This document shows, piece by piece, positions 24,336-32,263 of a stretch of 32,440 nucleotides of DNA. The translations under genes and the position numbers were made by a program. A model generated the notes under the pieces. That model was not told the DNA's origin, did not search any database, and saw only the letters and a list, made by a program, of their open reading frames with translations. This DNA is from an uncultured Clostridia bacterium (lineage in GTDB: Bacteria > Bacillota > Clostridia > Peptostreptococcales > Anaerovoracaceae), in the NCBI GenBank assembly GCA_945830395.1, contig CALZYE010000016.1, positions 1 through 32,440 on the forward strand. Direction: 5' to 3'. The first letter of the stretch is position 1. The number at the start of each line of letters is the position of its first letter.

Positions 24336-25311
24336 GAATCTCTTCCTTGCGTTTTTTCTTACGATTATGATTCTTCGGTCTGAATTTCCTTGCAGATTTT
24401 TCTTTTTCCTCCTGCTCCGTCTCAGATTCTGGCAATTGAGCAGGGGAAGGTTTCACACGCTTTGCTTTGTCCTTCTTATCAAGTCGCTTCACATCATCTT
24501 TGGTAAACTCAAGAATATCAGAACCCAATTTCTCAATTCCGCTTTCATCAAATTCGCCGGTATAAAGTCTGACTTTTATCTTTCCCTGTAAGATGTCAGA
24601 TTCTATCACTTTTCCGACACCCTGATCGGTTTCAACCTTCTCATTCACCTCCGGTACATCTTTTCTGAGGTTTAGGTACACATCGTTTTCGTACTTGAGG
24701 CAGCACATCAATCTTCCGCATACACCCGAAATCTTCGCAGGATTAAGTGACAAATTCTGTACCTTTGCCATCTTAATTGAAACAGGCTGAAAATCGGAAA
24801 GCCATGTTGCACAGCAAAGACCTCTTCCGCAGGATCCTACACCTCCAAGCATCTTTGCCTCATCCCGGACACCAATCTGTCGCAGCTCTATTCTCATTTT
24901 GAAAACAGCCGCAAGGTCCTTTACCAATTCTCTGAAATCTATTCTTCCATCTGCCGTAAAGTAAAAAATTATCTTGTTGTTGTCAAATGTATATTCAACA
25001 TCGATCAGCTTCATCTCCAGCTTGTGAAGCTGAATTTTTTCCTGACAAATACTCATTGCCTTTGACTTCTTGCTTTCGTTTTCTTCGTGCCTCTTTATAT
25101 CCCTTTCATCTGCCAATCTGACTATTTTCTTCAGCGGTTTTGTGATGTCTTCTTCTTTAACAGGTGTGATTTCCATAACCACGGTTCCAAATTCCATTCC
25201 CCTGGCGGTCTCAACAATTACACCCATCCCCCGCTGAACCTGTAAATCACCGGGATCAAAGTAGTAGATTTTCCCCATATTCTTGAATCTTACACCAACA
25301 ATATCTATCAT
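24319..25311 (-). CDS. ricT: PSP1-domain protein RicT (YaaT)
   Basis: A 330-residue PSP1 protein. In B. subtilis RicT acts with RicA and RicF as an Fe-S complex that steers RNase Y and affects sporulation and biofilm. The PSP1 core covers about 10-265. Two CGRxxCC motifs (GSCGRGLCCATW and GVCGRLMCCLKY) give six conserved Cys suited to Fe-S ligation. The tail, about 275-330, is strongly basic and low-complexity (KFRPKNHNRKKKRK), perhaps RNA-binding. It is placed directly after holB without a gap and overlaps trmN6. Confidence 0.93.
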   Translation of the reverse strand: MIDIVGVRFKNMGKIYYFDPGDLQVQRGMGVIVETARGMEFGTVVMEITPVKEEDITKPLKKIVRLADERDIKRHEENESKKSKAMSICQEKIQLHKLEMKLIDVEYTFDNNKIIFYFTADGRIDFRELVKDLAAVFKMRIELRQIGVRDEAKMLGGVGSCGRGLCCATWLSDFQPVSIKMAKVQNLSLNPAKISGVCGRLMCCLKYENDVYLNLRKDVPEVNEKVETDQGVGKVIESDILQGKIKVRLYTGEFDESGIEKLGSDILEFTKDDVKRLDKKDKAKRVKPSPAQLPESETEQEEKEKSARKFRPKNHNRKKKRKEEIHDQED

Positions 25312-26133
25312 CTATGCTTCCTCCAAACTCAAAACCAAATTCCTGAGTACATACTTAAAGCCTACATTTCTTCTGATGTCATTTCTCGCCGCCTCAATCA
25401 TATTAATGCAGTTAATAAGTTTTTTATCAGAGAACTTGCTGTTTCCTTCTCTTAAAAAAATACCGAATACCTTTTCAGCTCCGTCTAAAAATTTCAGTGC
25501 AGCTTCCTTATCCTTTATCTCTCCATCCAACTTGTTTTTTATATCAAAAAAAAACTTTTTGTCAAACGCCATTTCTGCTATTTCTCCGGGAAGTCCGTAA
25601 GCTTCACAATCCTCGGCACGCTCAGACAGCAGGCGAAACTTAACGCACCTTGAGTTGATGGTAGGTAAAAGATTCTCCGCATTCTCGGATAAAATCATTA
25701 CAACGGTTCCTGCAACAGGCTCCTCAAGGCTTTTTAAAAACCGGTTCTGCGCTCTGACCGTCATTCCGTCCGCACCCTGAATAATCACTATGTTTCTGTC
25801 GGATACGGCAGGCTTCAGCTTCATTTTGCTTTGCAATGTAACTATAGCCTCGTCCTTTATGGATAAATTCCCCTTGCCGGCTTCTCCATCTGCTCTTATT
25901 ATATGCAGATCCGGAAAACTTTCAGCATCTATTTGCAGACATACAGGACATTTACCGCAGCCTCCTTCTTCGGATTCACACAAGATTGCCTTTGCAAAGG
26001 CTTTGGCAAATCCCACCTTATCAAGCGTATAGTCTCCTTCAAATATATATCCGTGAGAAATCTTCCCTGCCAAAACAGCTTTTTGCAGTTGATTTGATGC
26101 CGCCCCGTATTTGTTATAATCTTTCAAAGTCAT
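25312..26133 (-). CDS. holB: DNA polymerase III delta-prime subunit
   Basis: A clamp-loader subunit, 273 residues. The zinc module has Cys52, Cys59, Cys62 and Cys65. The P-loop is degenerate (FEGDYTLDKV, no GKS/T), as usual for delta-prime, while the sensor/SRC region AQNRFLKSLEEP and TINSRC is kept. It overlaps tmk by four bases and abuts ricT. Confidence 0.92.
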   Translation of the reverse strand: MTLKDYNKYGAASNQLQKAVLAGKISHGYIFEGDYTLDKVGFAKAFAKAILCESEEGGCGKCPVCLQIDAESFPDLHIIRADGEAGKGNLSIKDEAIVTLQSKMKLKPAVSDRNIVIIQGADGMTVRAQNRFLKSLEEPVAGTVVMILSENAENLLPTINSRCVKFRLLSERAEDCEAYGLPGEIAEMAFDKKFFFDIKNKLDGEIKDKEAALKFLDGAEKVFGIFLREGNSKFSDKKLINCINMIEAARNDIRRNVGFKYVLRNLVLSLEEA

Positions 26134-26762
26134 ATAAAGCCACCGTCTCTCAGCAGAGGATTGATTTCCTCCAAAATATCATGCCTCATAGCTTCTTTTG
26201 ACTTTCTTCCGTCTATAGTTTTTATGCGCCGGGGCTCCGCCTTGACAAGATCCATATATCCTTCATACACCCGCTTATGAAAAAGCAGTTTTTCTTTCTC
26301 CAGCCTGTCGTTTTCTCGATTGCCAATTCGTAATTTGCCTATTTCAGGATCGACATCTATAAAAATTGTAAGATCCGGCAAGCATCCCTGTACAGCATAT
26401 TCATTAATTACTCTGACACATTCGCCCAGGTTTCTTCCATATCCCTGATAGGCAATGCCGGAATCCAAGAAGCGATCGCATACAACAACCTTTCCCTCTT
26501 CAAGGGCGGGAGCGATGAGCTGAGATACATGCTGAGCTCTGCTTGCCGCATATAGAAGCGCCTCGGTCATATCACACATGCTGCCGTTATTCACATCCAA
26601 AATAAACTCCCGAAGACTTTCACCTATATCAGTACCTCCAGGTTCCCTTGTAAATACGCAAGGTATATTATTTTCGTCAAAATAACTTTTTAAATACTGA
26701 ATTTGTGTAGATTTCCCCGACCCGTCAGGTCCCTCAAGAGAAATAAAAAGACCTTTTTTCAT
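26130..26762 (-). CDS. tmk: thymidylate kinase
   Basis: Phosphorylates dTMP to dTDP. 210 residues from the ATG at 26762; the P-loop GPDGSGKST is at 11-19, the DRF-x-DS-x-AYQG motif is kept, and the lid follows. The start is uncertain: only AGGT precedes it, and a TTG at 26783 would add seven residues. A weak ribosome site right after the small upstream ORF (stop at 26794) suggests translational coupling to it. Confidence 0.94.
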   Translation of the reverse strand: MKKGLFISLEGPDGSGKSTQIQYLKSYFDENNIPCVFTREPGGTDIGESLREFILDVNNGSMCDMTEALLYAASRAQHVSQLIAPALEEGKVVVCDRFLDSGIAYQGYGRNLGECVRVINEYAVQGCLPDLTIFIDVDPEIGKLRIGNRENDRLEKEKLLFHKRVYEGYMDLVKAEPRRIKTIDGRKSKEAMRHDILEEINPLLRDGGFI

Positions 26763-26793
26763 ATCAATACCTGTACATTTCAAGAATCAAAAA

Positions 26794-26895
26794 CTATTTT
26801 TTAGTTTCGTCTACTAATTTTTTAATTAAAAAGCGTATTGCATATGCAAGTGGGGTACAGACAACAAAGCAAAACATAATTTTAAATATAATCAT
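26794..26895 (-). CDS. 33-residue hydrophobic small ORF upstream of tmk
   Basis: ATG at 26895 follows GGGAGG with an eight-base gap, one of the better ribosome sites in the window. The peptide begins MIIFKIMFCFVVCTPLAYA, giving one membrane helix, and ends in a Lys-rich tail (FLIKKLVDETKK). It lies between a promoter and tmk, with 31 bases to the tmk start. I do not recognise it. It may be a small membrane protein, or a leader ORF whose translation sets tmk expression. Confidence 0.6.
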   Translation of the reverse strand: MIIFKIMFCFVVCTPLAYAIRFLIKKLVDETKK

Positions 26896-26956
26896 CTGCA
26901 GTTCCTCCCTTTACAATGGTACGATTTTAATATATGTATATACAATTCGACACGCT

Positions 26957-26985
26957 ATTATAACATGAAAAAAAAATGTAGTCCA
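26957..26985 (-). promoter_or_regulatory. promoter of the small ORF-tmk operon
   Basis: Minus strand TGGACT (26980-26985), 17 bases, TATAAT (26957-26962). The -35 is four of six, the -10 is perfect. It likely drives small ORF-tmk-holB-ricT-trmN6 and perhaps genes beyond. Confidence 0.65.
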
Positions 26986-27074
26986 GCATGCCGGTCATTT
27001 GAAACTGCACTTTTTGCAGCTCAATATGGGTGAAACCTTCGCGGCAGAAAAAATCGCCTCTGTTATTGTCTCTA

Positions 27075-27989
27075 TTAATCCGGCTTTGCGGCTTTTGCAC
27101 GGCTGTTACAGATATAAAGCCCTATACAGGCAGCCGCCATGACTGACACTGCAAGGAGGGTTCCCTCAAGTCCAAAGGTGCTGTCAAAGGCAAAACTGCT
27201 TTTCAGTGTTCCTTTTCTCGCCATGAATATAGAGTACTCAGAAAGGGCTCCGCTGTTCGGCAATCCGAATATGATATTCTGCGTAAAATTCCACGCCGTG
27301 TGACATGCTATGGCCATCCATAAGCTGTCGTAATAATATACAAGCATGCTGAAAAAAATACCTGCAACAAGCAAATCTACAAAACCTAAAATCGAAATAC
27401 CCTCATTTCCCAGATGCAGTACCGCGAAAAAGACTGAATTGGTGATAATGGCAAGCCATTTACTCCCATATCGACTGCAAAGTCTCTCATACATAAACCC
27501 TCTGCATACAAATTCCTCTGCCCCTGACTGCACAAAAACAACGAGCAGAAGCAAAATAAGCTGAACGGGCTCTACTTTATAGAAATCCAATTTAAAATCG
27601 TTATGTAAAAACGCAACTCCTGCGCAGAAAGCGTTTAGAACGAATCCCAGTAAAAATCCATACAGCAGCATCTTAACATTGTTTCCGCCATTCTCGTACC
27701 TGAGAACATCCAATATATATCCATTCTTTCTTTTGAAAAAAAATATAAATCCTATGAACACTATCCAAATACCTAAAAAATTAGAATATAAATTGAATGT
27801 ATATTCAAATCCGCTGCCAAAAAAAGACATATTAGGAAAAGGTATACTGTCTCCAAGCACCTCGCCTAAAATAAGCAGTGCGAAAGTAATTACACATATC
27901 CAGATAAGATTGTCACGAAAAACACCTCTTATTCCCCCCTCCGAATATCCGCTTCTTATTATAATCTCGTTTTTTGCCCTTTCAATCAT
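27075..27989 (-). CDS. CPBP-family intramembrane metalloprotease
   Basis: A 304-residue membrane protein with about seven or eight hydrophobic segments and the CPBP (Abi/CAAX protease-like) motifs: EExxxR as Glu158-Glu159-FVC-Arg163, FxxxH ending at His192, and HxxxN as His230-TAW-Asn234. These form the zinc site within the membrane. Members process prenylated proteins, mature or resist bacteriocins, or act as anti-sigma proteases; the substrate here is unknown. It lies next to the secreted-protein/ABC operon but has its own promoter and is separated by that operon's terminator, so a link is only suggestive. ATG after AAAGGGA. Confidence 0.92.
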   Translation of the reverse strand: MIERAKNEIIIRSGYSEGGIRGVFRDNLIWICVITFALLILGEVLGDSIPFPNMSFFGSGFEYTFNLYSNFLGIWIVFIGFIFFFKRKNGYILDVLRYENGGNNVKMLLYGFLLGFVLNAFCAGVAFLHNDFKLDFYKVEPVQLILLLLVVFVQSGAEEFVCRGFMYERLCSRYGSKWLAIITNSVFFAVLHLGNEGISILGFVDLLVAGIFFSMLVYYYDSLWMAIACHTAWNFTQNIIFGLPNSGALSEYSIFMARKGTLKSSFAFDSTFGLEGTLLAVSVMAAACIGLYICNSRAKAAKPD

Positions 27990-28040
27990 ATGATTTTCCC
28001 TTTCAATTACCAGTGATATAACTTAAACACAGCTTGATAA

Positions 28041-28068
28041 ATTTTAACATATCAATGTGAAATTACAA
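28041..28068 (-). promoter_or_regulatory. possible promoter of the CPBP protease gene
   Basis: Minus strand TTGTAA (28063-28068), 16 bases, TAAAAT (28041-28046), about 50 bases upstream of the ATG. Confidence 0.5.
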
Positions 28069-28155
28069 TGAATTGAAGCCATATCTTCAAATTTAAAATC
28101 ACTTCCCATCAATGGTCGGAATTTCAAAAGTTCATATATTGTTTGGATTTCAGAA

Positions 28156-28181
28156 TAAAAAAAGGCTCATAAACTGAGCCT
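28156..28181 (-). terminator. terminator of the secreted-protein/ABC operon
   Basis: Minus strand AGGCTCA/TGAGCCT, loop GTTTA, then T8. It is about 100 bases beyond the last stop codon. A second hairpin, GAGGTAT (28211-28217)/ATACCTC (28227-28233), stands between and lacks a T-run. Confidence 0.85.
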
Positions 28182-28281
28182 CCCCCCAAGTCAAATCAAA
28201 TTCTGATTTTGAGGTATCAATTCACAATACCTCTTCGTTATATCTATATTTCCCGCATTCATGGCGATGCCGCTATCCTAC

Positions 28282-28836
28282 TTAAACTTTTTTAAAAAAA
28301 TCAATATATCCCTTAAACACATTACTCGGAGGAACTGGTTTATCACCTGCATTCCCCAATATCTTTATGATTTTTTCTTTTTTTATGGAATTCTCATTGG
28401 AATCTGCTAAGAAATTGTGCAGGTTTTTAATCGCTTTACATATCTTGTTATTTGAGAATCTTTTAGCATCTGCGGACTTGCTTTTATACTCACTCATACT
28501 GTCATTTACATAAAAAGTCAAAGCAACACTGTAAGACAAATCAATTTTATCTTTCTGTGACAATTCCCCGTCTTTACCTGCGATACTGTAAATCCTATCT
28601 ACGGTATCTACGACCTTCTTGTATGCCTTTGGTGACAGTTTCCCTTTATCTGCGACTTCGTCTATAATTTCTTTCGCTTCTCTTCTCGCTGCCGAGTCTT
28701 TTTCCATAACTTTATTTTGATATGCCAGATTATTTTTTGCTCCATTTTTACCTCCTATGGGCATGTTTAAGAAAACACCTAATACCAACATGAGGATTCC
28801 TATTAAAAGAGATACCTTAATATACTTTTTTTTCAT
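28282..28836 (-). CDS. membrane-anchored extracytoplasmic protein of the ABC operon
   Basis: 184 residues from the ATG at 28836, four bases after GGGAGG; an ATG at 28854 sits before this ribosome site and is less likely. One N-terminal hydrophobic segment (about 6-25) serves as signal-anchor; there is no lipobox Cys. The rest is hydrophilic, Lys/Asp/Ser-rich and mostly helical (KEIIDEVADKGKLSPKAYKKVV...). I do not recognise a family. As the last gene of the operon, after the ATPase, it could be an immunity or accessory protein outside the membrane; this is inferred from position only. Confidence 0.75.
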   Translation of the reverse strand: MKKKYIKVSLLIGILMLVLGVFLNMPIGGKNGAKNNLAYQNKVMEKDSAARREAKEIIDEVADKGKLSPKAYKKVVDTVDRIYSIAGKDGELSQKDKIDLSYSVALTFYVNDSMSEYKSKSADAKRFSNNKICKAIKNLHNFLADSNENSIKKEKIIKILGNAGDKPVPPSNVFKGYIDFFKKV

Positions 28837-28850
28837 AGCTCCTCCCAATA

Positions 28851-29474
28851 TCAATATATTTTTCCATTCTTAACATTGATAAGTACATCACACATATTAG
28901 CTAAATCCTCCTTGTGATGCGTTGCTATAATGATAGTAGCACCTCGCTTTTTTTCCTCCTGCATTATATCATAAATCAGCTTAATTCCTTCTTCATCCAA
29001 TGCGTTTGTAGGTTCATCCAGCAAAATCAAATCCTGCTTTTCAAAAATAGCCTGTGCGATATTCAACCTCTGTTTCATTCCCAAAGAATATTTTTTTACA
29101 TTCAAATCCTTTGCAGCCTCCAGACCCACTCGCTTAAGCACATTTTCGATGTCAACTTCGGTCGCGATATTCTTTAGCCTGGATAAGATCTTTAAATTCT
29201 GTTTAGCCGTATACTGCGGCAGCATTTCCATATTTTCAATTACTATTCCCACATTTCCGGGGAAAGATATATCTTCATGCAGTTTCTTGTTGTTCCAATA
29301 TACTTCACCTTCCGTGGGAACAATAAGACCTGAAACCAATCTTAAAAGCATAGTTTTCCCTGATCCGTTTGCTCCATACAAGCCATATATCGTTCCTTTG
29401 TTGAAGGTATACGATACTTCATCTAAAACTTTCCTCTTGTTTAGAATTTTAGTCACATTTTTTATTTCAAGCAT
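28851..29474 (-). CDS. ABC transporter ATP-binding protein
   Basis: A 207-residue ABC ATPase of the ABC-2/bacitracin-lantibiotic-type group. Walker A GANGSGKT at 34-41, signature YSLGMKQR at 129-136, Walker B LILLDEP at 149-155, H-loop ATHH near 184-187. The LSGG motif is replaced by SLGM, as in many drug and peptide exporters. It is short for the group because it lacks a C-terminal extension. It must pair with some or all of the three permeases encoded just upstream. ATG after GAGGTGA. Confidence 0.93.
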   Translation of the reverse strand: MLEIKNVTKILNKRKVLDEVSYTFNKGTIYGLYGANGSGKTMLLRLVSGLIVPTEGEVYWNNKKLHEDISFPGNVGIVIENMEMLPQYTAKQNLKILSRLKNIATEVDIENVLKRVGLEAAKDLNVKKYSLGMKQRLNIAQAIFEKQDLILLDEPTNALDEEGIKLIYDIMQEEKKRGATIIIATHHKEDLANMCDVLINVKNGKIY

Positions 29475-29537
29475 TTTGTCACCTCGGTATACATTACATT
29501 AATACTTACGGACATCAGACTTTCAGAAAATCAATTC

Positions 29538-30242
29538 CTAATATATGTCCATATCTTTATATTTTTTCTGACCCATCAGGCAGATAACCATAAAACAAAC
29601 CAATAAATATAACTGCAGATAAATGGGATTACTGTCAATTCCACCTGTTGCTCCATTAACTGCCGCAAAAGCCAACTTAGGAAAAAATATACAGTTCACA
29701 ACGATATTTCCGCCCTTTACAGGCAACAGCAACGATACTACAAAAAATATATTTATGAAAATATTACTAACCTGTTTCTTATGCAATATCAAAGCTAAAA
29801 TAACATCAAAAGCAATAGTATTTAATAATACCAAACTATAAAACACCACAATATTCACCTTTCTTGCCACATCAAGGTGAATACTGTTAGTACCGAAAAG
29901 CAAAGACAACACAACTATGAACGCAACTGACAACACGGTTATCACTACTACCTTTGCCATGATTTTTGCAAACAGCAGGCTGCGATTATAATTTCTGACA
30001 ATAATCATCAAATTGTATCCCTTTACTAAATCCTCAATCACATCCTCCGCCAGAAAGAGAATAAAAGGTATCGGTAAATATGAGAAAAGGACCCTCTGTA
30101 TAATACCGCTGTCAGTACCTGCTGCCGTATACATCGTAGAAAACCCAAACTCGGTTTCTTCCATAGCCATGCTGTTTATTATGAAGCACTGCAATGCCGC
30201 TATTGCTGCAAACAATACAATCCCTGTAAGTCTACTTTTCAA
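29538..30242 (-). CDS. ABC permease-like membrane protein (third of three)
   Basis: 234 residues with about six hydrophobic segments: near 5-25, 50-65, 93-115, 130-150, 158-175 and 210-226. Between helices 2 and 3 it has FLAEDVIEDLVKGYNLMIIV, then RNYNRSLLFAKIMAK, a cytosolic motif shared in outline with its two neighbours. No enzyme motif. It starts within the end of the preceding permease gene (11-base overlap), so translation is probably coupled. Possibly a DUF2705-type permease, but I am unsure. Confidence 0.8.
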   Translation of the reverse strand: MKSRLTGIVLFAAIAALQCFIINSMAMEETEFGFSTMYTAAGTDSGIIQRVLFSYLPIPFILFLAEDVIEDLVKGYNLMIIVRNYNRSLLFAKIMAKVVVITVLSVAFIVVLSLLFGTNSIHLDVARKVNIVVFYSLVLLNTIAFDVILALILHKKQVSNIFINIFFVVSLLLPVKGGNIVVNCIFFPKLAFAAVNGATGGIDSNPIYLQLYLLVCFMVICLMGQKKYKDMDIY

Positions 30243-30975
30243 AACTCAAAATATCCTTTCCTCGCATTTCGATGATCAGTAACAATGCCAACACAATGTT
30301 CATAAACAGCGAAACACACATCCACACCGCGGAAAGCACAGGATTAATACCTCCAAGTATGGCGTAAAATGAAATCATCAAGGTAAATGCGGGTAATAGT
30401 TCCGTTTGATATAAAACATAATTGAAAATGACACATTCGGTAAAATACACCAGTACCGTTACTATAATACTTATGTTTTTATTTGAAAGCTTTGCCTTGC
30501 ACAACAGGTAAATGCTTATTGCTCTGAAATAAAACAGAAAACTCGCAAAGATATCAATTAGCAGATATATTCCCAAGGTCTTTGATGCTATTATTTGCAA
30601 TCCTAAAAAAAAGACCAATGAAAATATCTTCAAAATTTCCATGAGTAAAACCACACAAACGCTGTATTTTATCCCATCTACAATCAAACTTTTCGTATAT
30701 GTATCCCTATTTTTATGCCTGACCACGCAGTTTACTCTGTCGTCACCCTTTATATATTCAAATACAACAACCACCATAGGAATAAGTATAAGTAAGATGA
30801 GTGTAGTCGATGTCACTGAACCACCGGATGTGTCTAAGGTATTATAAAAAATCTCCCTTTCAGATATGTGTTCACTTTTTATCAGATTAGACATTTCTCT
30901 GATGCCGTTTCCCACTAAAAACAGGGGAATCACGGCAGTAAAGATGATGCTCATAAACAAGTCACGCCTCGTCAT
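30232..30975 (-). CDS. ABC permease-like membrane protein (second of three)
   Basis: 247 residues, about six hydrophobic segments. A ~45-residue extracytoplasmic stretch follows the first helix (EMSNLIKSEHISEREIFYNT). The shared cytosolic motif appears as FEYIKGDDRVNCVV followed by RHKNRDTYTKSLIVDGIK. Overlaps the gene before by 14 bases and the gene after by 11. Family not recognised with certainty. Confidence 0.8.
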   Translation of the reverse strand: MTRRDLFMSIIFTAVIPLFLVGNGIREMSNLIKSEHISEREIFYNTLDTSGGSVTSTTLILLILIPMVVVVFEYIKGDDRVNCVVRHKNRDTYTKSLIVDGIKYSVCVVLLMEILKIFSLVFFLGLQIIASKTLGIYLLIDIFASFLFYFRAISIYLLCKAKLSNKNISIIVTVLVYFTECVIFNYVLYQTELLPAFTLMISFYAILGGINPVLSAVWMCVSLFMNIVLALLLIIEMRGKDILSFEK

Positions 30976-31732
30976 CTCTTAGCCTCCAAAAAACTGTACA
31001 AACTATTATCAGAGCATAAGCCAATGTTACAGATACAAATATAGGTATCAAATCCGGAAAACCATACTCTGAAAAAGGCTGAAATACAAGCACTATTGGT
31101 CTTTTTAACAGCACAGGTACAAGCCATACAATCAATGTCATACTGTATACCATCTTCCTGTTCGGAGCAATCAATGCTATACCGGTTCCCACTGCAGCGA
31201 TCAAAGCGCATATAAAAGCAGTAACAATATCGAAACCTATGTTTGCCAACAGCGGATGAGCTGTAGAAATATTATACAGGAGATTCTCTGGGAATTCTAT
31301 TGATTCCATTCCTGTAAATGTACCACCATGGAAAACTATATAACAAAGCATTAAATTCAGTAACATCGAAACGAGTATCAAAAAAAACGCTATCACAAAG
31401 GTGCCCATAATCTTCGTTCTTATATAATTTTTCTTTCCCACTCTGACTATCTCCGAATTTGATAGATGAGTTTCCGAATCCTCAATAACAGTATCTGCAA
31501 AAATCAATGTCATGTACAGCGGCATAAACCAAATAAATACTCTGTTTAAGATATGATGTGCAACTCCCGGCAGACTTGAAAATGTTGCATAAGGAGGGGA
31601 ATAAAAACCAAGTCCTATTTTGTAGCAAGCGGTCCACACCTGTGCAACCTGTGCCATCGGTAAAAACAGAATAAAAATAACAAAAAACAACTTTATCTTA
31701 TCATGGATAATTCGTAAAAAAAACGATTTCAT
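30962..31732 (-). CDS. ABC permease-like membrane protein (first of three)
   Basis: 256 residues, about six hydrophobic segments. After helix 1 there is a loop of ~40 residues (YKIGLGFYSPPYATFSSL...). The shared cytosolic motif is FADTVIEDSETHLSNSEIVR followed by GKKNYIRTKIMG. The ATG at 31732 has no clear ribosome site and lies ten bases after a perfect 9-bp hairpin, unlike the strong sites elsewhere in the operon, which suggests low or controlled translation compared with the secreted protein. Confidence 0.8.
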   Translation of the reverse strand: MKSFFLRIIHDKIKLFFVIFILFLPMAQVAQVWTACYKIGLGFYSPPYATFSSLPGVAHHILNRVFIWFMPLYMTLIFADTVIEDSETHLSNSEIVRVGKKNYIRTKIMGTFVIAFFLILVSMLLNLMLCYIVFHGGTFTGMESIEFPENLLYNISTAHPLLANIGFDIVTAFICALIAAVGTGIALIAPNRKMVYSMTLIVWLVPVLLKRPIVLVFQPFSEYGFPDLIPIFVSVTLAYALIIVCTVFWRLRDDEA

Positions 31733-31742
31733 AACTTAAACC

Positions 31743-31766
31743 GAGTGAGCCCTCTCAGGCTCACTC
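31743..31766 (-). other. strong hairpin between the secreted-protein gene and the permeases
   Basis: GAGTGAGCC (31743-31751)/GGCTCACTC (31758-31766): nine perfect pairs, six-base loop, no T-run. It lies in the 69-base gap ahead of the first permease and ends ten bases before its start. It may stabilise the upstream message, attenuate read-through, or limit permease translation. Confidence 0.7.
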
Positions 31767-31801
31767 ATCCTTTCTATCTTGCTCTTTCGTATTGCACCAA
31801 A

Positions 31802-32221
31802 TTAGTCTGTTTCTTCATCCCAATAACCTGCTACCGTGCACGCTGAACTGTTATTATTTTCAGCAGCCAATCTAACATTGGTTCTGCTTGCTGCCGCCGT
31901 TGCGGTATAATAATGAGCACCTGTTCCCTGCTTGACATCATGTGTAAGAGATGCCACTGCCTTTGACTTAGCCCTTACCAACCAAAAAGTGGCTATAGCG
32001 CCATTACCTTCAGAATTATATTTCAAATTCACTTTCCACTTATTATATTCATTACTGGTTTGCCTATATCTTGCTGAAGAATATGAATTCCGGTATTTAG
32101 ATTTAAGATGGAAAGTAAATCCATAATTATCATTGCTGGCAAACACTATACCTGATGCCGATATAAATGTCAATAGCGATAAAATAACAATACTTAACTT
32201 AATACTTTTAGTTCTTATCAT
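31802..32221 (-). CDS. small secreted protein, first gene of the ABC operon (DUF2712-like?)
   Basis: 139 residues from the ATG at 32221, six bases after AAAGGAG; an ATG at 32248 would add nine residues ahead of the signal peptide. Signal peptide 1-28 (hydrophobic to GIVFA, cut expected after Ala28). The mature ~111 residues are polar and aromatic, starting SNDNYGFTFHLKSKYRNSYS, with RYRQTSNEYNKWKVNLKY, ATFWLVRAKS, GAHYYTATAA and VRLAAENNNSSACTVAGYWDEETD at the end. One Cys only, so no disulfide. It reads as a beta-sandwich-like secreted protein. From memory it resembles proteins listed as DUF2712 found beside ABC genes; unverified. It could be a bacteriocin-like effector, an envelope protein, or the substrate of the exporter. 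Confidence 0.8.
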   Translation of the reverse strand: MIRTKSIKLSIVILSLLTFISASGIVFASNDNYGFTFHLKSKYRNSYSSARYRQTSNEYNKWKVNLKYNSEGNGAIATFWLVRAKSKAVASLTHDVKQGTGAHYYTATAAASRTNVRLAAENNNSSACTVAGYWDEETD

Positions 32222-32263
32222 AATTTTCTCCTTTAAATTACTAAACAACTACTTTTCGCACAT

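Noticed and set aside
27002-27020. Terminator of the CPBP protease gene
   Set aside because: A CTGCA/TGCAG mini-stem followed by only three T on the minus strand; too weak to list as a feature.
31802-32221. Secreted protein as a lactococcin 972 bacteriocin
   Set aside because: Size, secretion and ABC neighbours fit in a general way, but the residue pattern (RYRQTSN, GYWDEETD end, no matching WxxG/Y repeats) is not that of lactococcin 972 as I know it.
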